Below, one piece after another: positions 24,237 through 35,674 of a stretch of 36,604 nucleotides of DNA. The notes beneath the pieces were generated by a model. The model did not search any database. It was not told the DNA's origin and saw only the letters and a program-made list of their open reading frames with translations. Numbering within the stretch: position 1 is the first letter of the stretch; each line of letters starts with the position of its first letter. Made by a program: the position numbers and the translations under genes. Source of the stretch: Burkholderiales bacterium (GTDB lineage Bacteria; Pseudomonadota; Gammaproteobacteria; Burkholderiales; Burkholderiaceae_C); contig JAGWTS010000008.1 in NCBI GenBank assembly GCA_028868875.1, positions 1 through 36,604 on the forward strand. Reading direction: 5' to 3'.

Positions 24237-24252
24237 AACTGCCGGACTTAGG
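24237..24252 (-). repeat. Right terminal inverted repeat of the insertion sequence
   Basis: On the minus strand this reads CCTAAGTCCGGCAGTT. Its last plus-strand base is immediately followed by the ATG of gpsA; the plus-strand GGA at 24244-24246 may serve as a weak ribosome site for that gene. Confidence 0.75.
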
Positions 24253-25347
24253 ATGAATCCATTCCATGGCCTGGAAGCCCGATCCTTTCATTCCCGGTCG
24301 CGCCCGAGCATCGTCGTTCTCGGCGCTGGCAGTTGGGGCACTGCCTTGGCCGCGGCCTTGCGGCGGAGCGGTTGTGAGGTGTCGATGTGGACACGCCGAT
24401 TCGAGCTCTCGGAATCGATCCGGCGGCACAGGCTCAATTCGCGTCACCTCCCCGGCATCGGCCTGCCCGCCGGCCTGCGCGCAACGACCGAACTCGATGT
24501 CGCAATCGAAGGCGCGCAAGGCGTCATCGTTGCCGTGCCTTCGAGCGCGGTTCGCGAAACGGTGCGCGCCGCGGCGGCGCTGATCCGGGCGCTTCCGGTG
24601 CTGGTGGCGAGCAAGGGCGTCGAGCGCCGCAGCGGCGCGCTGATGACGCAGGTGGTGCACGCGGAATGCGGCGAGGACACGCCGGCCGGAGTGATCTCCG
24701 GGCCGAGTTTCGCCGACGAGGTGGCGCGCGGTCTGCCGACGCGATTGACCCTGGCCTACGACACGCTAGAAGGCGCGCCATCGCCGCGCGCGGGCGCCCT
24801 TGCGATCGCGCTGCGGCGTGCTTTGGGCTCGATCGGCATCGGCCTGGAGTTCGAGTCCGACGCCATCGGCGTGCAGGTGGCCGGGGCGCTCAAGAACGTC
24901 GTCGCCGTCGCCTGCGGCATGGCCCGCGCGCTGGAGCTGGGCGAGAACGCCCGCGCCGCGATCGTGAGCCGCGGCCTCGTTGACATGCGGCGCCTTACGC
25001 TGGCGCTCGGTGGCGATGCCGCCACGCTGTGGGCCAGCAGCGGCGCGGGGGATCTCTTCCTCACCGCCGGATCCACGTCTTCGCGCAATACCCGCGCCGG
25101 CATGCGGCTGGCCCGCGGCGGCGAGGCGCATGGCTGCGGCGAACTCGCCGAGGGACTCGTGAGCTGCGAAGCCTTGCGGGTGCTGGAGGGTCGCCTCGGG
25201 CTCGATCTTCAAGTCGCGCGCGCAGTGCGCGAGGTGCTGGCCGGGCAGGCCGAAGCGCGCTCTGCGGTGCTGCGGCTGATCTGCCCCGAAGGCGAGCCGG
25301 CGCCGGCGGCGAGCCACGAAGCCGCGTTGCTGCCGGCCGGCTCATGA
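24253..25347 (+). CDS. gpsA: NAD(P)-dependent glycerol-3-phosphate dehydrogenase
   Basis: The 364-residue protein has the Rossmann motif VVLGAGSWGTALA at residues 21-33, then SKGVE, ISGPSFADEVARG (about 140-152), the catalytic Lys in GALKNVVAVACG (about 211) and ASSGAGDLFLT. GpsA reduces dihydroxyacetone phosphate to sn-glycerol 3-phosphate in the cytosol. The protein is slightly longer than usual because about 18 residues precede the first strand. ATG 24253 is the only conventional start between the insertion sequence and the Rossmann motif, and it sits on the first base after the IS, so the native start and promoter may be lost. The stop overlaps the next gene as ATGA. In this operon it probably supplies glycerol 3-phosphate to GgpS rather than to lipid synthesis; that is inference from context. 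Confidence 0.92.
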   Translation: MNPFHGLEARSFHSRSRPSIVVLGAGSWGTALAAALRRSGCEVSMWTRRFELSESIRRHRLNSRHLPGIGLPAGLRATTELDVAIEGAQGVIVAVPSSAVRETVRAAAALIRALPVLVASKGVERRSGALMTQVVHAECGEDTPAGVISGPSFADEVARGLPTRLTLAYDTLEGAPSPRAGALAIALRRALGSIGIGLEFESDAIGVQVAGALKNVVAVACGMARALELGENARAAIVSRGLVDMRRLTLALGGDAATLWASSGAGDLFLTAGSTSSRNTRAGMRLARGGEAHGCGELAEGLVSCEALRVLEGRLGLDLQVARAVREVLAGQAEARSAVLRLICPEGEPAPAASHEAALLPAGS

Positions 25348-26192
25348 GCCGCGGCGCCGAAAACCGGACAGTCCGTCGCGACGCTTCGCGGCAGGGGCGG
25401 GCCGGCAAGGCCGGCGCGAGTCGCGATCCCGTCGTGCTCGCCACCGATCTCGACGGCACCTTCCTCGGCGGCAGCGAGGGGCAGCGCGAACAGCTCCATC
25501 GCTGGCTCGAAGAGCACCGCAGCGAAGTGGTGCTGGTCTTCGTGAGCGGGAGAGGACAGGACTTCATGCGCGAACTCGCGCGCACGCTGCCGGTCGCCCC
25601 GGACCATTGCATCGGCGATGTCGGCACCAGCGTGTGCCGCGGCGGCTCGTTCGAAACCTTGCCCGAACTCGAGACCTGGCTCGACGGCTGCTGGCCGCAA
25701 CATGCACCTGCCCGCATCGAAGACGCGATGCGCGCGCATCCGCGGCTGCGGCTGCAGGAGGGCTGCGGCGGACGCAGGCGCTCGTATTGCTTCGACGACG
25801 AAGCCGACGCGGTGGCTGCGGCGCGCGACGTGCAAGCCCTCGGCTTCGATACGCTGGTTTCTGACAACCTCTACTTCGACGTCCTGCCGCGCGGCGTGTG
25901 CAAGGGGCCGACCCTGCTGCGCACGCTCGAAGCGCTGGGGCTGCCGGCGCACCGCACGCTGGTAGCCGGCGACACGCTCAACGACTTGTCGATGTTCCAG
26001 ACCGGCCTGGCCGGCGTGGTGGTCGCCAATCGCGAGCCGGCGCTGGACGCCGCGCTCGGCCCCGCCGGCAACGTCTACCGCAGCCCGCTCCCGGGTGCGC
26101 AAGGCGTGCTCGATGCGCTGCGGCGCTTTCACCAACTCGGGAGAACCCATGAAGTCATCCTTGGTCATCGTCTATCACAGGCAGCCGTATGA
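25344..26192 (+). CDS. ggpP: HAD phosphatase, probable glucosylglycerol-3-phosphatase
   Basis: This is a 282-residue HAD-superfamily phosphatase of the C2-cap, sucrose-phosphatase-like kind. Motif I is ATDLDGT (nucleophile D35, acid D37), motif II is the Ser in VFVSGRG, motif III is the Lys in GVCKGPTLL (about 200) and motif IV is GDTLNDLSMF. Residues 1-27 are a basic extension. The start overlaps the gpsA stop (ATGA), and the last 44 bases overlap ggpS in another frame. In several GG-making proteobacteria a HAD phosphatase is fused to the N terminus of GgpS. By position and fold this is the stand-alone version and should dephosphorylate glucosylglycerol phosphate. The symbol is given on context; a trehalose-phosphatase role is less likely because the partner synthase is GgpS-like. 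Confidence 0.82.
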   Translation: MSRGAENRTVRRDASRQGRAGKAGASRDPVVLATDLDGTFLGGSEGQREQLHRWLEEHRSEVVLVFVSGRGQDFMRELARTLPVAPDHCIGDVGTSVCRGGSFETLPELETWLDGCWPQHAPARIEDAMRAHPRLRLQEGCGGRRRSYCFDDEADAVAAARDVQALGFDTLVSDNLYFDVLPRGVCKGPTLLRTLEALGLPAHRTLVAGDTLNDLSMFQTGLAGVVVANREPALDAALGPAGNVYRSPLPGAQGVLDALRRFHQLGRTHEVILGHRLSQAAV

Positions 26193-27630
26193 GGAACATG
26201 TCGAGAAGGGCCGCACCGTCCTGAAGGAGAACGCGAGCCCGAACGGCATCGTTCCCGCGCTCAAGGGCTTCATCGGCCAGGTCGAAAGCGCGAGCTGGAT
26301 CGCCTGGAAGCAGACCGCGTCGGACAAGCCGCGCTTCGAGCGCCGCATCACGGTCGAGGACAGCAGCGGCAAGTACGACGTGATGCGCCTGCCGCTGCGC
26401 GCGGAACAGATCCGGCAGTTCTATCACGTGGTCTCGAAGGAAGCGCTGTGGCCCGTGATCAACAGCTTCCCGTCGCTGTACTCGTCGGAGAACTCGCATT
26501 GGGAAACCTTCCGCGAAGTCAACCGGCTGTTTGCCGAGGCCGCCTGCGAAGAAGCGGCGCCCGGCGCGGTGGTCTGGATCCACGACTACAACCTGTGGCT
26601 GGTTCCGGGTTTCGTGCGCCGCATGCGCCCGGACGTGCGCATCGCGTTCTTCCACCACACGGCGTTTCCGGCGCGCGACATCTTCTGCATCCTGCCCTGG
26701 CGCGACGAGATCATCGACAGCCTGCTGTGCTGCGATCTCGTCGGCTTCCACATCCCGCGCTATGCCCACAACTTCGTCGCCCTCGCGCAGTCGCTGCGCG
26801 AAACACTGGGCGTCACGACGCGCCCGGTCGATGCCGACCTGCAGCGCATCGGCACCGCCCTGGCCGAGGCCACGACGCCGGTGGAGATCCGCCTGCCCGG
26901 GCGGCGCGTGCGCATCGACGCCTTCCCGATCGGTACCGATGCGAGCCTGATCCGCGAGCTGATGCAGCGGCCCGCCAACGACCTGCGCACGGCCGCCATC
27001 AAGCGTGAGATCGGCGAAGTCAAGGTGATCGTGTCGATCGGCCGCGTCGACTACGCCAAGGGCACGCGCGAGATGCTGCTCACCTTCGAGCGCCTGCTTC
27101 AGCGCCGGCCCGAGCTGCACGGCCGCGTCAAGCTCTTCCTCACGGCGGTGGCGGCGGCCGAGGGCATGCGCGTGTACCAGCGCGCGCGCCAGCAGATCGA
27201 ACAACTGGCCGGGCGCATCAACGGCCACTACGGCACGCTGTCGTGGCTGCCGGTGCTGCTGTCGACGACCTCGATGCCGTTCGAGGAAACGCTGTGCAGC
27301 TACCGTGCGGCCGACGTGTGCTGGGTCACGCCGCTGCGCGACGGGCTGAACCTCGTGGCCAAGGAGTTCATTGCCGCGCACGAGAACACGAGCGGCGTGC
27401 TCGTGCTGTCCGAATTCGCCGGCGCCGCGGTGGAACTGGGCGACGCCTTGCTGGTCAACCCGTACAGCATCGAGCAGATGGACAAGGCCATCGATCGCGC
27501 GCTGGACATGCCGGCCGACGAGCAGTGCGCGCGCATGCAGCGCATGCAGGCGTTGATCGAGCGCCACGACATCGTGCACTGGACCCGCCACGTGCTCGGC
27601 CTGTTCGCCGAGCTCAGGGCACAAGACTGA
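26149..27630 (+). CDS. ggpS: Glucosylglycerol-phosphate synthase (GT20)
   Basis: The 493-residue GT20 glycosyltransferase agrees with cyanobacterial GgpS from its first residues: [14 protein letters not shown], then [60 protein letters not shown] and [13 protein letters not shown]. The C-terminal nucleotide-sugar site contains [14 protein letters not shown]. OtsA (trehalose-phosphate synthase) differs in the N-terminal acceptor region. GgpS transfers glucose from ADP-glucose to glycerol 3-phosphate, the committed step to the compatible solute glucosylglycerol in salt adaptation. ATG 26149 has GGGAG five bases upstream, inside the end of the phosphatase gene, so the two are probably translationally coupled. 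No promoter is visible between gpsA and here. Confidence 0.93.
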   Translation: MKSSLVIVYHRQPYEEHVEKGRTVLKENASPNGIVPALKGFIGQVESASWIAWKQTASDKPRFERRITVEDSSGKYDVMRLPLRAEQIRQFYHVVSKEALWPVINSFPSLYSSENSHWETFREVNRLFAEAACEEAAPGAVVWIHDYNLWLVPGFVRRMRPDVRIAFFHHTAFPARDIFCILPWRDEIIDSLLCCDLVGFHIPRYAHNFVALAQSLRETLGVTTRPVDADLQRIGTALAEATTPVEIRLPGRRVRIDAFPIGTDASLIRELMQRPANDLRTAAIKREIGEVKVIVSIGRVDYAKGTREMLLTFERLLQRRPELHGRVKLFLTAVAAAEGMRVYQRARQQIEQLAGRINGHYGTLSWLPVLLSTTSMPFEETLCSYRAADVCWVTPLRDGLNLVAKEFIAAHENTSGVLVLSEFAGAAVELGDALLVNPYSIEQMDKAIDRALDMPADEQCARMQRMQALIERHDIVHWTRHVLGLFAELRAQD

Positions 27631-27642
27631 GGAAGATCCCCC

Positions 27643-28755
27643 ATGCCGCCTTGGATGCACACCTGGATCGCTGGCAACGAACTGATGTCGTGGGCCCTGG
27701 CCGGCCTCTGGCTGGTGATGGTCGGCTTCGTCGTGTCGCTGCTCAAGCCGCGCCTGATCACGCGTCTGCGCGCTCTGACCCAGGCCACGGAAACGAAATG
27801 GGACGACGCCCTGGTCCAGGCGCTGGGGGCGAGCAAGACGCCGCTGATCGTGGCGATCGCGCTCTATCCGGTGGCAGCGAACCTGGTGCTGGCGCCGCGC
27901 GTCGAACGCTGGTTCGCGGCGGCCGCCACGGTCGGGCTGTTCCTGCAACTCGGCCTGTGGACGGGCAAGTTCCTCGACCACTGGATCAAGGCGTCGCGCG
28001 ACCGCGCGATGCAGGTCGACCCCGAGACCGCCACGGGTCTGGCCGTGACCAGCCTCATCGCGCGCACCGCGCTGTGGGCGGTGGTGCTGCTGGCGCTGCT
28101 CGACAACCTCGGCTTCAACGTCACGACCCTGCTCGCGGGCCTGGGCGTGGGCGGCATCGCGGTGGGCCTGGCGCTGCAGAACATCCTGCGCGACTTGTTC
28201 TCGAGCCTGTCCATCGTCTTCGACAAGCCCTTCAAGATCGGGCACTTCATCACCATCGACGATTTCGCGGGCACGGTCGAGAACATCGGCTTGAAGACGA
28301 CGCGAATCCGCAGCCTCGGCGGCGAACTGGTGGTGTTCTCCAACACCGACCTGACCAGCGCCCGCCTGCGCAATTACCGCTCGATGAAGGAGCGGCGCAT
28401 CGTGTTCACATTCGGCGTCGACTACAACACCACGCCGGAACAACTCGAAGCCCTTCCGGGCATGGTGCGCAGCATCGTCGGCGGATTGCCGCAAACCCGT
28501 TTCGACCGCACGCACTTCAAGTCGATTGCCGAATCGGCACTGCAATTCGAAGTCGTCTACTGGATGCTCACCCCGGACTACACGGCCTACATGGACACCC
28601 AGCAACGGCTCAACATCGCCTTGATGCGGGCGTGCGCGGACGCCGGCATCGGCTTCGCCTTCCCGACCCGCCATATCGAATGGCGTGCCCCGATGCCGCT
28701 GCCTCTGACCTGGGCGGGCGGGGGCCGGCGCACACCCGCAGCCGAGGCTTCGTAG
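27643..28755 (+). CDS. MscS-family mechanosensitive channel
   Basis: The 370-residue protein has about four membrane helices (near residues 16-35, 65-84, 90-110 and 138-156). They are followed by the MscS pore and beta-domain signature [32 protein letters not shown] at about 165-196, in which Gly/Ala packing forms the pore. A cytosolic beta/alpha domain and a polar, Pro-rich tail follow. Such channels open on hypo-osmotic shock and release small solutes. It begins 12 bases after ggpS with an AGGAAG ribosome site and is the last gene of the compatible-solute operon, where it would act as a safety valve or a route for glucosylglycerol release. Confidence 0.92.
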   Translation: MPPWMHTWIAGNELMSWALAGLWLVMVGFVVSLLKPRLITRLRALTQATETKWDDALVQALGASKTPLIVAIALYPVAANLVLAPRVERWFAAAATVGLFLQLGLWTGKFLDHWIKASRDRAMQVDPETATGLAVTSLIARTALWAVVLLALLDNLGFNVTTLLAGLGVGGIAVGLALQNILRDLFSSLSIVFDKPFKIGHFITIDDFAGTVENIGLKTTRIRSLGGELVVFSNTDLTSARLRNYRSMKERRIVFTFGVDYNTTPEQLEALPGMVRSIVGGLPQTRFDRTHFKSIAESALQFEVVYWMLTPDYTAYMDTQQRLNIALMRACADAGIGFAFPTRHIEWRAPMPLPLTWAGGGRRTPAAEAS

Positions 28756-28777
28756 TGCCGAGTCGGGTCGCTTGTTG

Positions 28778-28807
28778 TTGACAAGGTCTGGGGCCGGCCG
28801 GCAGAAT
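28778..28807 (+). promoter_or_regulatory. Sigma-70 promoter of the thiamin operon
   Basis: TTGACA (28778-28783), an 18-base spacer and CAGAAT (28802-28807) form a near-consensus promoter. The predicted start, about 7 bases downstream, falls on the first base pairs of the TPP aptamer. Confidence 0.72.
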
Positions 28808-28813
28808 CGCCCT

Positions 28814-30913
<2,100 letters not shown>

Positions 30914-30918
30914 TCGCG

Positions 30919-32073
30919 ATGCCCCGCATCGTCATCGCCGGCGCCGGCGTGCTCGGCCGGCTGCTCGCCTGGCGCCTGGCGCACGCCGGCCACGAGGTGA
31001 AGGTCTTTGACCCCGCACCGGGCCCCGCGGCCCCGCCCACCGGCCGCGGGCCGGCCGAAATCGCGGCCGGCTTCACGGCCGCAGGCATGTTGAGCCCGCT
31101 GGCCGAACTCGACAACGCCGGGCCCGAACTCGCGGCGCTGGGCTGGCGCTCGCTCGTGCTCTGGCACGACGTGGCGCACCAGTTGAAGCCCGAAGGCAAC
31201 GGCTACGTGCGCCGCAACGGCAGCCTGATGGTGGCCCATGGCAGCGACCTCGGTGCGGCGCAGCGCGTGCTGGACCGGCTGCAGGCCGCACTTGCAGGCG
31301 CGCCCGAATGGCCGCGTCCGCGCGCCTTGTCGCGCGCCGAACTCCAGGCGCTCGAGCCTGCGCTGCAACCCGACCTCAAGGCCTGGCTGCTGCCCGAGGA
31401 AGGCCAGCTGCTGCCGCGTGAACTGCTGCAGGCGCTGGCCGAGCAGGCGCCGGGCGTGCAGTGGGGCTGGGGCCGCAGGGTGGCGCAGGTGCAGCCCGGG
31501 CGCATCGTGCTCGACGACGGCGCGGGGGTCGAGGCCGATCTCGCGATCGACGTGCGCGGCCTCGGCGCGCGCGCTGAAGTCGGCGGCCCGGCGTCGGCCC
31601 AAGGCGGCGCGGGCGCCGCAAGGGCGCACGATGCGGCGGGGGCGGACCGCCTGCGCGGCGTGCGCGGCGAACTCGTCTGGCTGCACGCCCCCGGCGTCGT
31701 CCTGCAGCGCCCGGTGCGGCTGCTGCATCCGCGCCATCGCGTCTACATCGTGCCGCGGCCCGGCGACCTCGTCGTCATCGGCGCGAGCGAGATCGAGAGC
31801 GAAGACCGCTCGGCCGTGAGCCTGCGCAGCGCAGTGGAGCTGATGGCCGCGGCGCACAGCGTGCTGCCCGAACTTGCCGAGGCGCGCATCGTCCACCTCG
31901 ACGCCAACCTGCGCCCGGCCTGGAACGACCATTTGCCGCGCATCGAGCGTGCGCCGGGGCTGCTGCGCATCACCGGGTTGTTCCGCCACGGCTGGCTGCT
32001 CGCGCCGGCGCTGGTGGAGGACGGGCTGGCCGCCTGCCGCGACCTCGAGCCGGCCGAGGTCGCCCATGGCTGA
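30919..32073 (+). CDS. thiO: Glycine oxidase (FAD)
   Basis: The 384-residue DAO-family flavoenzyme begins with the FAD-binding motif [24 protein letters not shown]. It contains [10 protein letters not shown] near residues 54-63 and closes with [19 protein letters not shown], which contacts the flavin and substrate. ThiO oxidises glycine to dehydroglycine, the C2-N3 source for the thiazole ring in aerobic bacteria. It begins five bases after the thiC stop and overlaps thiS by eight bases. An Ala/Gly-rich insert (about residues 218-246) interrupts the usual spacing in mid-protein and is probably a surface loop. Confidence 0.93.
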   Translation: MPRIVIAGAGVLGRLLAWRLAHAGHEVKVFDPAPGPAAPPTGRGPAEIAAGFTAAGMLSPLAELDNAGPELAALGWRSLVLWHDVAHQLKPEGNGYVRRNGSLMVAHGSDLGAAQRVLDRLQAALAGAPEWPRPRALSRAELQALEPALQPDLKAWLLPEEGQLLPRELLQALAEQAPGVQWGWGRRVAQVQPGRIVLDDGAGVEADLAIDVRGLGARAEVGGPASAQGGAGAARAHDAAGADRLRGVRGELVWLHAPGVVLQRPVRLLHPRHRVYIVPRPGDLVVIGASEIESEDRSAVSLRSAVELMAAAHSVLPELAEARIVHLDANLRPAWNDHLPRIERAPGLLRITGLFRHGWLLAPALVEDGLAACRDLEPAEVAHG

Positions 32074-32290
32074 ATCCCGCACGGACGCCGCGCCGGTGCG
32101 CGTCAACGGGCGTGAGATGCCCTGGCGCGAAGGCCTCACCGTGGCCGAGCTCGTCGCCACGCAGACGCAAGACCCCGGCGCGCTCGCCTGCGCGCTCAAC
32201 GGCCGCTTCGTCGCCCGCGCCGAGCGCGCCGCGACGGCGGTGCAGCCCGGCGACCAGCTCACGCTGTTCGGCGCCATCGTCGGAGGATGA
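32066..32290 (+). CDS. thiS: Sulfur carrier protein ThiS
   Basis: The 74-residue ubiquitin-like protein ends in the required Gly-Gly (FGAIVGG), whose terminal carboxylate is converted to thiocarboxylate before donating sulfur to ThiG. The beta-grasp pattern ([33 protein letters not shown]) is complete. The start overlaps the thiO stop by eight bases. About eight extra residues precede the first strand. No ThiF adenylyltransferase gene lies in the window. Confidence 0.95.
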   Translation: MAESRTDAAPVRVNGREMPWREGLTVAELVATQTQDPGALACALNGRFVARAERAATAVQPGDQLTLFGAIVGG

Positions 32291-32294
32291 ATCG

Positions 32295-33104
32295 ATGAAC
32301 CCCCCTGTCCAGAGCGCCCCGTGGAAGGTGTATGGCCAGACCCTGCACAGCCGCTTCTTCATCGGCTCGGCGCGCTACCCCTCGCCCCAGGTGCTGCACG
32401 ACGCCATCGTCGCCTCGGGGGCCGAGGTGGTGACGGTGGGCCTCAAGCGCAGCCTGGCCGCGGGCGGCGACAACGGCTTTGTCTGCCAGGTGCGCGCCGC
32501 CTTGCGCGAGCGCGGCGGCCATCTGCTGCCCAACACCGCGGGCTGCCACAGCGCGCGCGAGGCGGTGACGCTGGCGCAGATGGCGCGCGAGCTCTACGAC
32601 ACGGCGTGGATCAAGCTCGAGGTGATCGGCGACGAGCACACCCTGCAGCCCGACCCCTGGGAAACCGCGGCCGCGGCCGAGACGCTGGTCAAGCTCGGCT
32701 TCTCGGTCTTTCCGTATTGCACCGACGACCTCGTGAGCTGCCGCCGCCTGCTCGATGCCGGCTGCGAGCTGCTGATGCCCTGGGGCGCGCCCATCGGTTC
32801 GGGCCAGGGACTGATCAACCCCTCGGCCCTGCGCACGCTGCGCGAACGCCTGCCCGGCGTGCCCTTGATCGTCGACGCCGGGCTCGGCGCGCCTTCGCAC
32901 GCGGCGCAGGCACTGGAACTCGGCATCGACGGCGTGCTGTTGAACTCGGCGGTCGCGCTCGCGGGCGACCCGGTGCGCATGGCCGCGGCCTTCGGCCATG
33001 CGGTGGCGGCCGGGCGCCTGGGCTATGAAGCCGGCGTGATGGCGCGCCAGGAGATGGCCGTGGCCAGCACGCCAGTCGGCGGGCGCCCCTTCCTGATCGG
33101 ATGA
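32295..33104 (+). CDS. thiG: Thiazole synthase
   Basis: This 269-residue TIM-barrel enzyme condenses deoxyxylulose 5-phosphate, dehydroglycine and ThiS-thiocarboxylate to the thiazole phosphate. The Schiff-base lysine is in [11 protein letters not shown] (about residue 107). The phosphate site is formed by [14 protein letters not shown] and the G-rich segment [10 protein letters not shown] strong GGAGG (32282-32286) overlaps the end of thiS and lies eight bases before the ATG. The stop overlaps the next start as ATGA. Confidence 0.96.
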   Translation: MNPPVQSAPWKVYGQTLHSRFFIGSARYPSPQVLHDAIVASGAEVVTVGLKRSLAAGGDNGFVCQVRAALRERGGHLLPNTAGCHSAREAVTLAQMARELYDTAWIKLEVIGDEHTLQPDPWETAAAAETLVKLGFSVFPYCTDDLVSCRRLLDAGCELLMPWGAPIGSGQGLINPSALRTLRERLPGVPLIVDAGLGAPSHAAQALELGIDGVLLNSAVALAGDPVRMAAAFGHAVAAGRLGYEAGVMARQEMAVASTPVGGRPFLIG

Positions 33105-34735
33105 AGCCGATGCGACCCCCGGTGGTGTGGAGCGTGGCCGGGCTCGACAGCGGCGGCGGCGCCGGGCTCTCGGCCGACCAGCGCGCGGCCGATGCCGCGG
33201 GCGTGCACCTGTGCCCGGTGGCGGCGGCCTTGACGGCGCAGAACAGCATCGCGGTCGAGGCCGTGATGGCGGTGCCCCCCGCGCAGCTCGAGGCCCAGCT
33301 TGCCGCGCTCGCCGACGACCTGGCGCCGGCCGCGATCAAGACCGGCCTGCTCGGCTGCGCCGCCAACGTCGTCGTGCTCGCGCGCTGGGTCGACCGGCTG
33401 CGCGAACGCGCGCCGCTGGCGTTGGTGGTCGATCCGGTGCTGCGCGCCAGCACCGGCGCGCCGCTCGCCGACGAGGCCCTGGTCGCCGCGTATCGCGAAT
33501 GGCTGCTCCCGCGCGCGAGCGCGCTCACGCCGAACCGTCGCGAAGCCGCGGCCTTGCTCGGCGTGGCCGAAGCGCGCAGCGCTGCCGAAGTGCCGGCACA
33601 GGCGCGGGGGCTGCAGGCCCTGGGGGTTGAAGCGGTGTGCATCACCGGCGGCGATGCCGACGAGACCGCGGCCCACGACTGGCTCGCCAGCCCGCAGGCC
33701 TGCGGCTGGCTGAGCCTGCCACGGCGCGCGAGCCGCCACAGCCACGGCACCGGCTGCTGCTTCGCCACCGCCTGGGCGGGTGCGATGGCGCGCGGCTTCG
33801 TCGCCGCCGATGGCGCGGTGCTGGCCAAGATGCTCACCACTTCGGCGCTCGACCACGACGGGGCGACGCCGGGTGCGGGCAGCGGTCCGGTGCGGCCCCG
33901 AGCGGATTTCATCGCCCGGCGCGAGTTGCTGCCGGCCTTCGGCGTCGGCGAGCAGGAGCCGCAGGCCCCCCAGGCCGCGATCTCGGCGCGCGCCGCAGGG
34001 CCGGGGCTGGAAGGCGTCTACGGCATCACCGACAGCGCCGCCGATGCGGCACGGTTGATGGCGGCCGGCCTGCGCGTCGTGCAACTGCGCAGCAAGCGCG
34101 GCGCGCAGGAATCCGCCGCCGCGTGGCAGGAGCGCATCAGGGCCCAGATTGCGCAGGCCCTGGCGGCGGCGCGCGAGCAGGGCGCCACGCTCGTCGTCAA
34201 CGACCATTGGCGCGAAGCGGTGGCCCTGGGCGCCGACTACGTCCACCTCGGCCAGGAAGACCTGCTGGCGCTGGCGCCCGAAGATCGCCGCCAATTTGCG
34301 CAGGCGCGCGAGCGCGGCCTGCGCCTGGGCATCAGCTCGCACAGCGTGTGGGAGCTGGCGCGCACGGTGGCCTGGCAGCCCGATTACGTCGCCTGCGGGC
34401 CGGTGTGGCCGACGCTGACCAAGGCCATGCCCTGGCGGCCGCAAGGCCTGGACAACCTCGCGTGGTGGGTGGCGATGGCGCCGGCGCCGGTGGTCGCCAT
34501 CGGCGGCGTGCTCGAACCGGAGCAACTCGAACGCCTGGCCGCCGCCGGCGCCACCGCGGGCTGCGTCGTGCGCGGCCTGCAGCCGGGCTCGGGCCACGCG
34601 CCGGGCGACTGGATCGCCGCCTGGCGGCGCGGGCTGGCGCGGCGCGCTGGTGGTAGTGGTGGTGGTGGCAGCGGGCATTGGCCGCATCCGAGCCTCGCTG
34701 TCGAGAACCCGGTCTTGCCCTGCGCAAGGCGCTGA
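33101..34735 (+). CDS. thiDE: Bifunctional HMP(-P) kinase / thiamin-phosphate synthase
   Basis: The 544-residue fusion has ThiD at about residues 6-285 and ThiE at about 300-515. ThiD shows [28 protein letters not shown], and the anion-hole HSHGTGC. It phosphorylates hydroxymethylpyrimidine twice. ThiE shows [34 protein letters not shown] and [14 protein letters not shown]. It joins the pyrimidine diphosphate to thiazole phosphate to give thiamin phosphate. The fusion keeps the final steps together in the cytosol. The C-terminal 30 residues are odd: a GGSGGGGSG linker-like run followed by a tail with no family match, perhaps from loss of the original stop codon. Confidence 0.93.
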   Translation: MKPMRPPVVWSVAGLDSGGGAGLSADQRAADAAGVHLCPVAAALTAQNSIAVEAVMAVPPAQLEAQLAALADDLAPAAIKTGLLGCAANVVVLARWVDRLRERAPLALVVDPVLRASTGAPLADEALVAAYREWLLPRASALTPNRREAAALLGVAEARSAAEVPAQARGLQALGVEAVCITGGDADETAAHDWLASPQACGWLSLPRRASRHSHGTGCCFATAWAGAMARGFVAADGAVLAKMLTTSALDHDGATPGAGSGPVRPRADFIARRELLPAFGVGEQEPQAPQAAISARAAGPGLEGVYGITDSAADAARLMAAGLRVVQLRSKRGAQESAAAWQERIRAQIAQALAAAREQGATLVVNDHWREAVALGADYVHLGQEDLLALAPEDRRQFAQARERGLRLGISSHSVWELARTVAWQPDYVACGPVWPTLTKAMPWRPQGLDNLAWWVAMAPAPVVAIGGVLEPEQLERLAAAGATAGCVVRGLQPGSGHAPGDWIAAWRRGLARRAGGSGGGGSGHWPHPSLAVENPVLPCARR

Positions 34736-34780
34736 GCGGGCCCCGGCTCGAGCCCGGCCGCGTCGACTTCCGGCGCCGCT

Positions 34781-35674
34781 TCAGGCCCGCAGTTCGCGGC
34801 CGAACCAGTCCAGCGTGCGCTGCCAGGCGAGCTTGGCGGCGGCCTCGTTGTAGCGCGGCGTGGTGTCGTTGTGGAAGCCGTGCACCGTGCCCGCATAGGT
34901 GTAGGCCTGGTGGCGCACGCCGGCGGCGGCCAGCGCCCGCTCGTAGGCCGGGGCGCCGGGGTTGACCCAGTCGTCGGTCTCGGCGTTGTGAATCAGCACC
35001 GCGGCCCTGATCTTCGCGGCTTCGTCGGCCGCGGGCTGGCTGCCGCCGTAGAACGGCACGGCCGCGGCAAGCCAGGGCAGGCGCACCGCGAGCAGGTTGG
35101 TGATGGCGCCGCCGTAGCAGAAGCCCACCACCCCGATTCCGGCGCCGGACTCGGGTTGCGCGCGCAGCCACTCGGCCGCGGCCACGAAGTCTTCGCGCGT
35201 CTTCTTCTGGTCGAGGCGGGCGAAAGCCTCGCGCGCCTGGTCGTCGTTGCCGGGATAGCCGCCCAAGGGGGCCAGGGCGTCGGGTGCGAAAGCGACGTAG
35301 TTCGCGAGCGCCAGGCGGCGCGCCACGTCCTCGATATACGGCGTCAGGCCCCGGTTCTCGTGCACCACGAGCACCGCGGGGCGCTTGCCCGCCGCGCCGC
35401 GGGGCTTGACGAAGTAGCCGCGGCCCCGGCCGTAGCCCGCAGGCGATTCGAACTCGGCGCGCCGGGCGCCGAGCCGGGCATCGTCGGGCGCGACCTGTTC
35501 GGCAAGGGCGTAGTCCGGGCTCAGCGCCTGGAGCAACATCGCCGCGCTCACGCCGGCGCCGGTGTAGCGCGACGCGCCGGAGAGGAATTCGCGGCGATCG
35601 ATGCGGCCATGGATGTATCGATTGAAGAGCTTCAGCACCTCGGGGTGGAAGTCGTCCGTGGTCAAGCGCGGCAT
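34781..35674 (-). CDS. Dienelactone hydrolase-family protein, probably exported
   Basis: The 297-residue alpha/beta hydrolase of the dienelactone hydrolase family has its Cys nucleophile in GFCYGG (about residue 188) and a catalytic His in VHGFHND (about 267); the Asp is probably in AETDDWVNPG. Residues 25-60 contain DRREFLSGASRYTGAGVSAAMLLQALSPDYALA, a Tat-like segment preceded by an unusual 25-residue N-terminal extension, so periplasmic export is likely. Members hydrolyse lactones or small esters; the substrate is unknown. ATG 35674 is preceded by AGGAGG-like sequence. It converges on the thiamin operon with 45 bases between. Confidence 0.9.
   Translation of the reverse strand: MPRLTTDDFHPEVLKLFNRYIHGRIDRREFLSGASRYTGAGVSAAMLLQALSPDYALAEQVAPDDARLGARRAEFESPAGYGRGRGYFVKPRGAAGKRPAVLVVHENRGLTPYIEDVARRLALANYVAFAPDALAPLGGYPGNDDQAREAFARLDQKKTREDFVAAAEWLRAQPESGAGIGVVGFCYGGAITNLLAVRLPWLAAAVPFYGGSQPAADEAAKIRAAVLIHNAETDDWVNPGAPAYERALAAAGVRHQAYTYAGTVHGFHNDTTPRYNEAAAKLAWQRTLDWFGRELRA

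Larger units (their letters stand above)
22596..24252 (-). mobile_element. IS1380-type insertion sequence, 1657 bp
   Basis: The element holds one transposase gene and is bounded by imperfect 16-bp inverted repeats: CCTAAAAACAGCAGTT at 22596-22611 and, on the minus strand, CCTAAGTCCGGCAGTT at 24252-24237, with 12 of 16 matching without gaps. The CCTA ends and the total length of about 1.66 kb agree with the IS1380 family, in which ISEcp1 begins CCTAGA. The left repeat overlaps the transposase stop codon. The flanks (TTTAA on the left, ATGAA on the right) do not form a target duplication, so the insertion is old, recombined, or joined to a deletion. The right end abuts the gpsA start codon. Confidence 0.82.

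Noticed and set aside
22564-24241. CAGTTG/CAACTG as alternative ends of the insertion sequence
   Set aside because: These give only a 6-bp match that needs gaps to extend. The CCTAA...GCAGTT pair aligns at 12 of 16 positions without gaps, begins like other IS1380 ends and gives the usual length.
22670-24256. A plus-strand frame across the transposase
   Set aside because: It is antisense to a transposase with all catalytic residues, so it is treated as a shadow. The frame that runs from the IS into gpsA (from 23839) is likewise not taken as a fusion.
22596-25347. ISEcp1-like one-ended mobilisation of the ggp operon
   Set aside because: In ISEcp1 the mobilised genes lie downstream of the 3' end of the transposase gene. 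Here gpsA lies at the 5' end and is transcribed in the opposite direction, and no outer alternative repeat was seen.
34739-34760. A palindrome GGCTCGAGCC between thiDE and the dienelactone hydrolase gene as a terminator
   Set aside because: The perfect part has no loop and extension needs mismatches; no T-tract is present on either strand.
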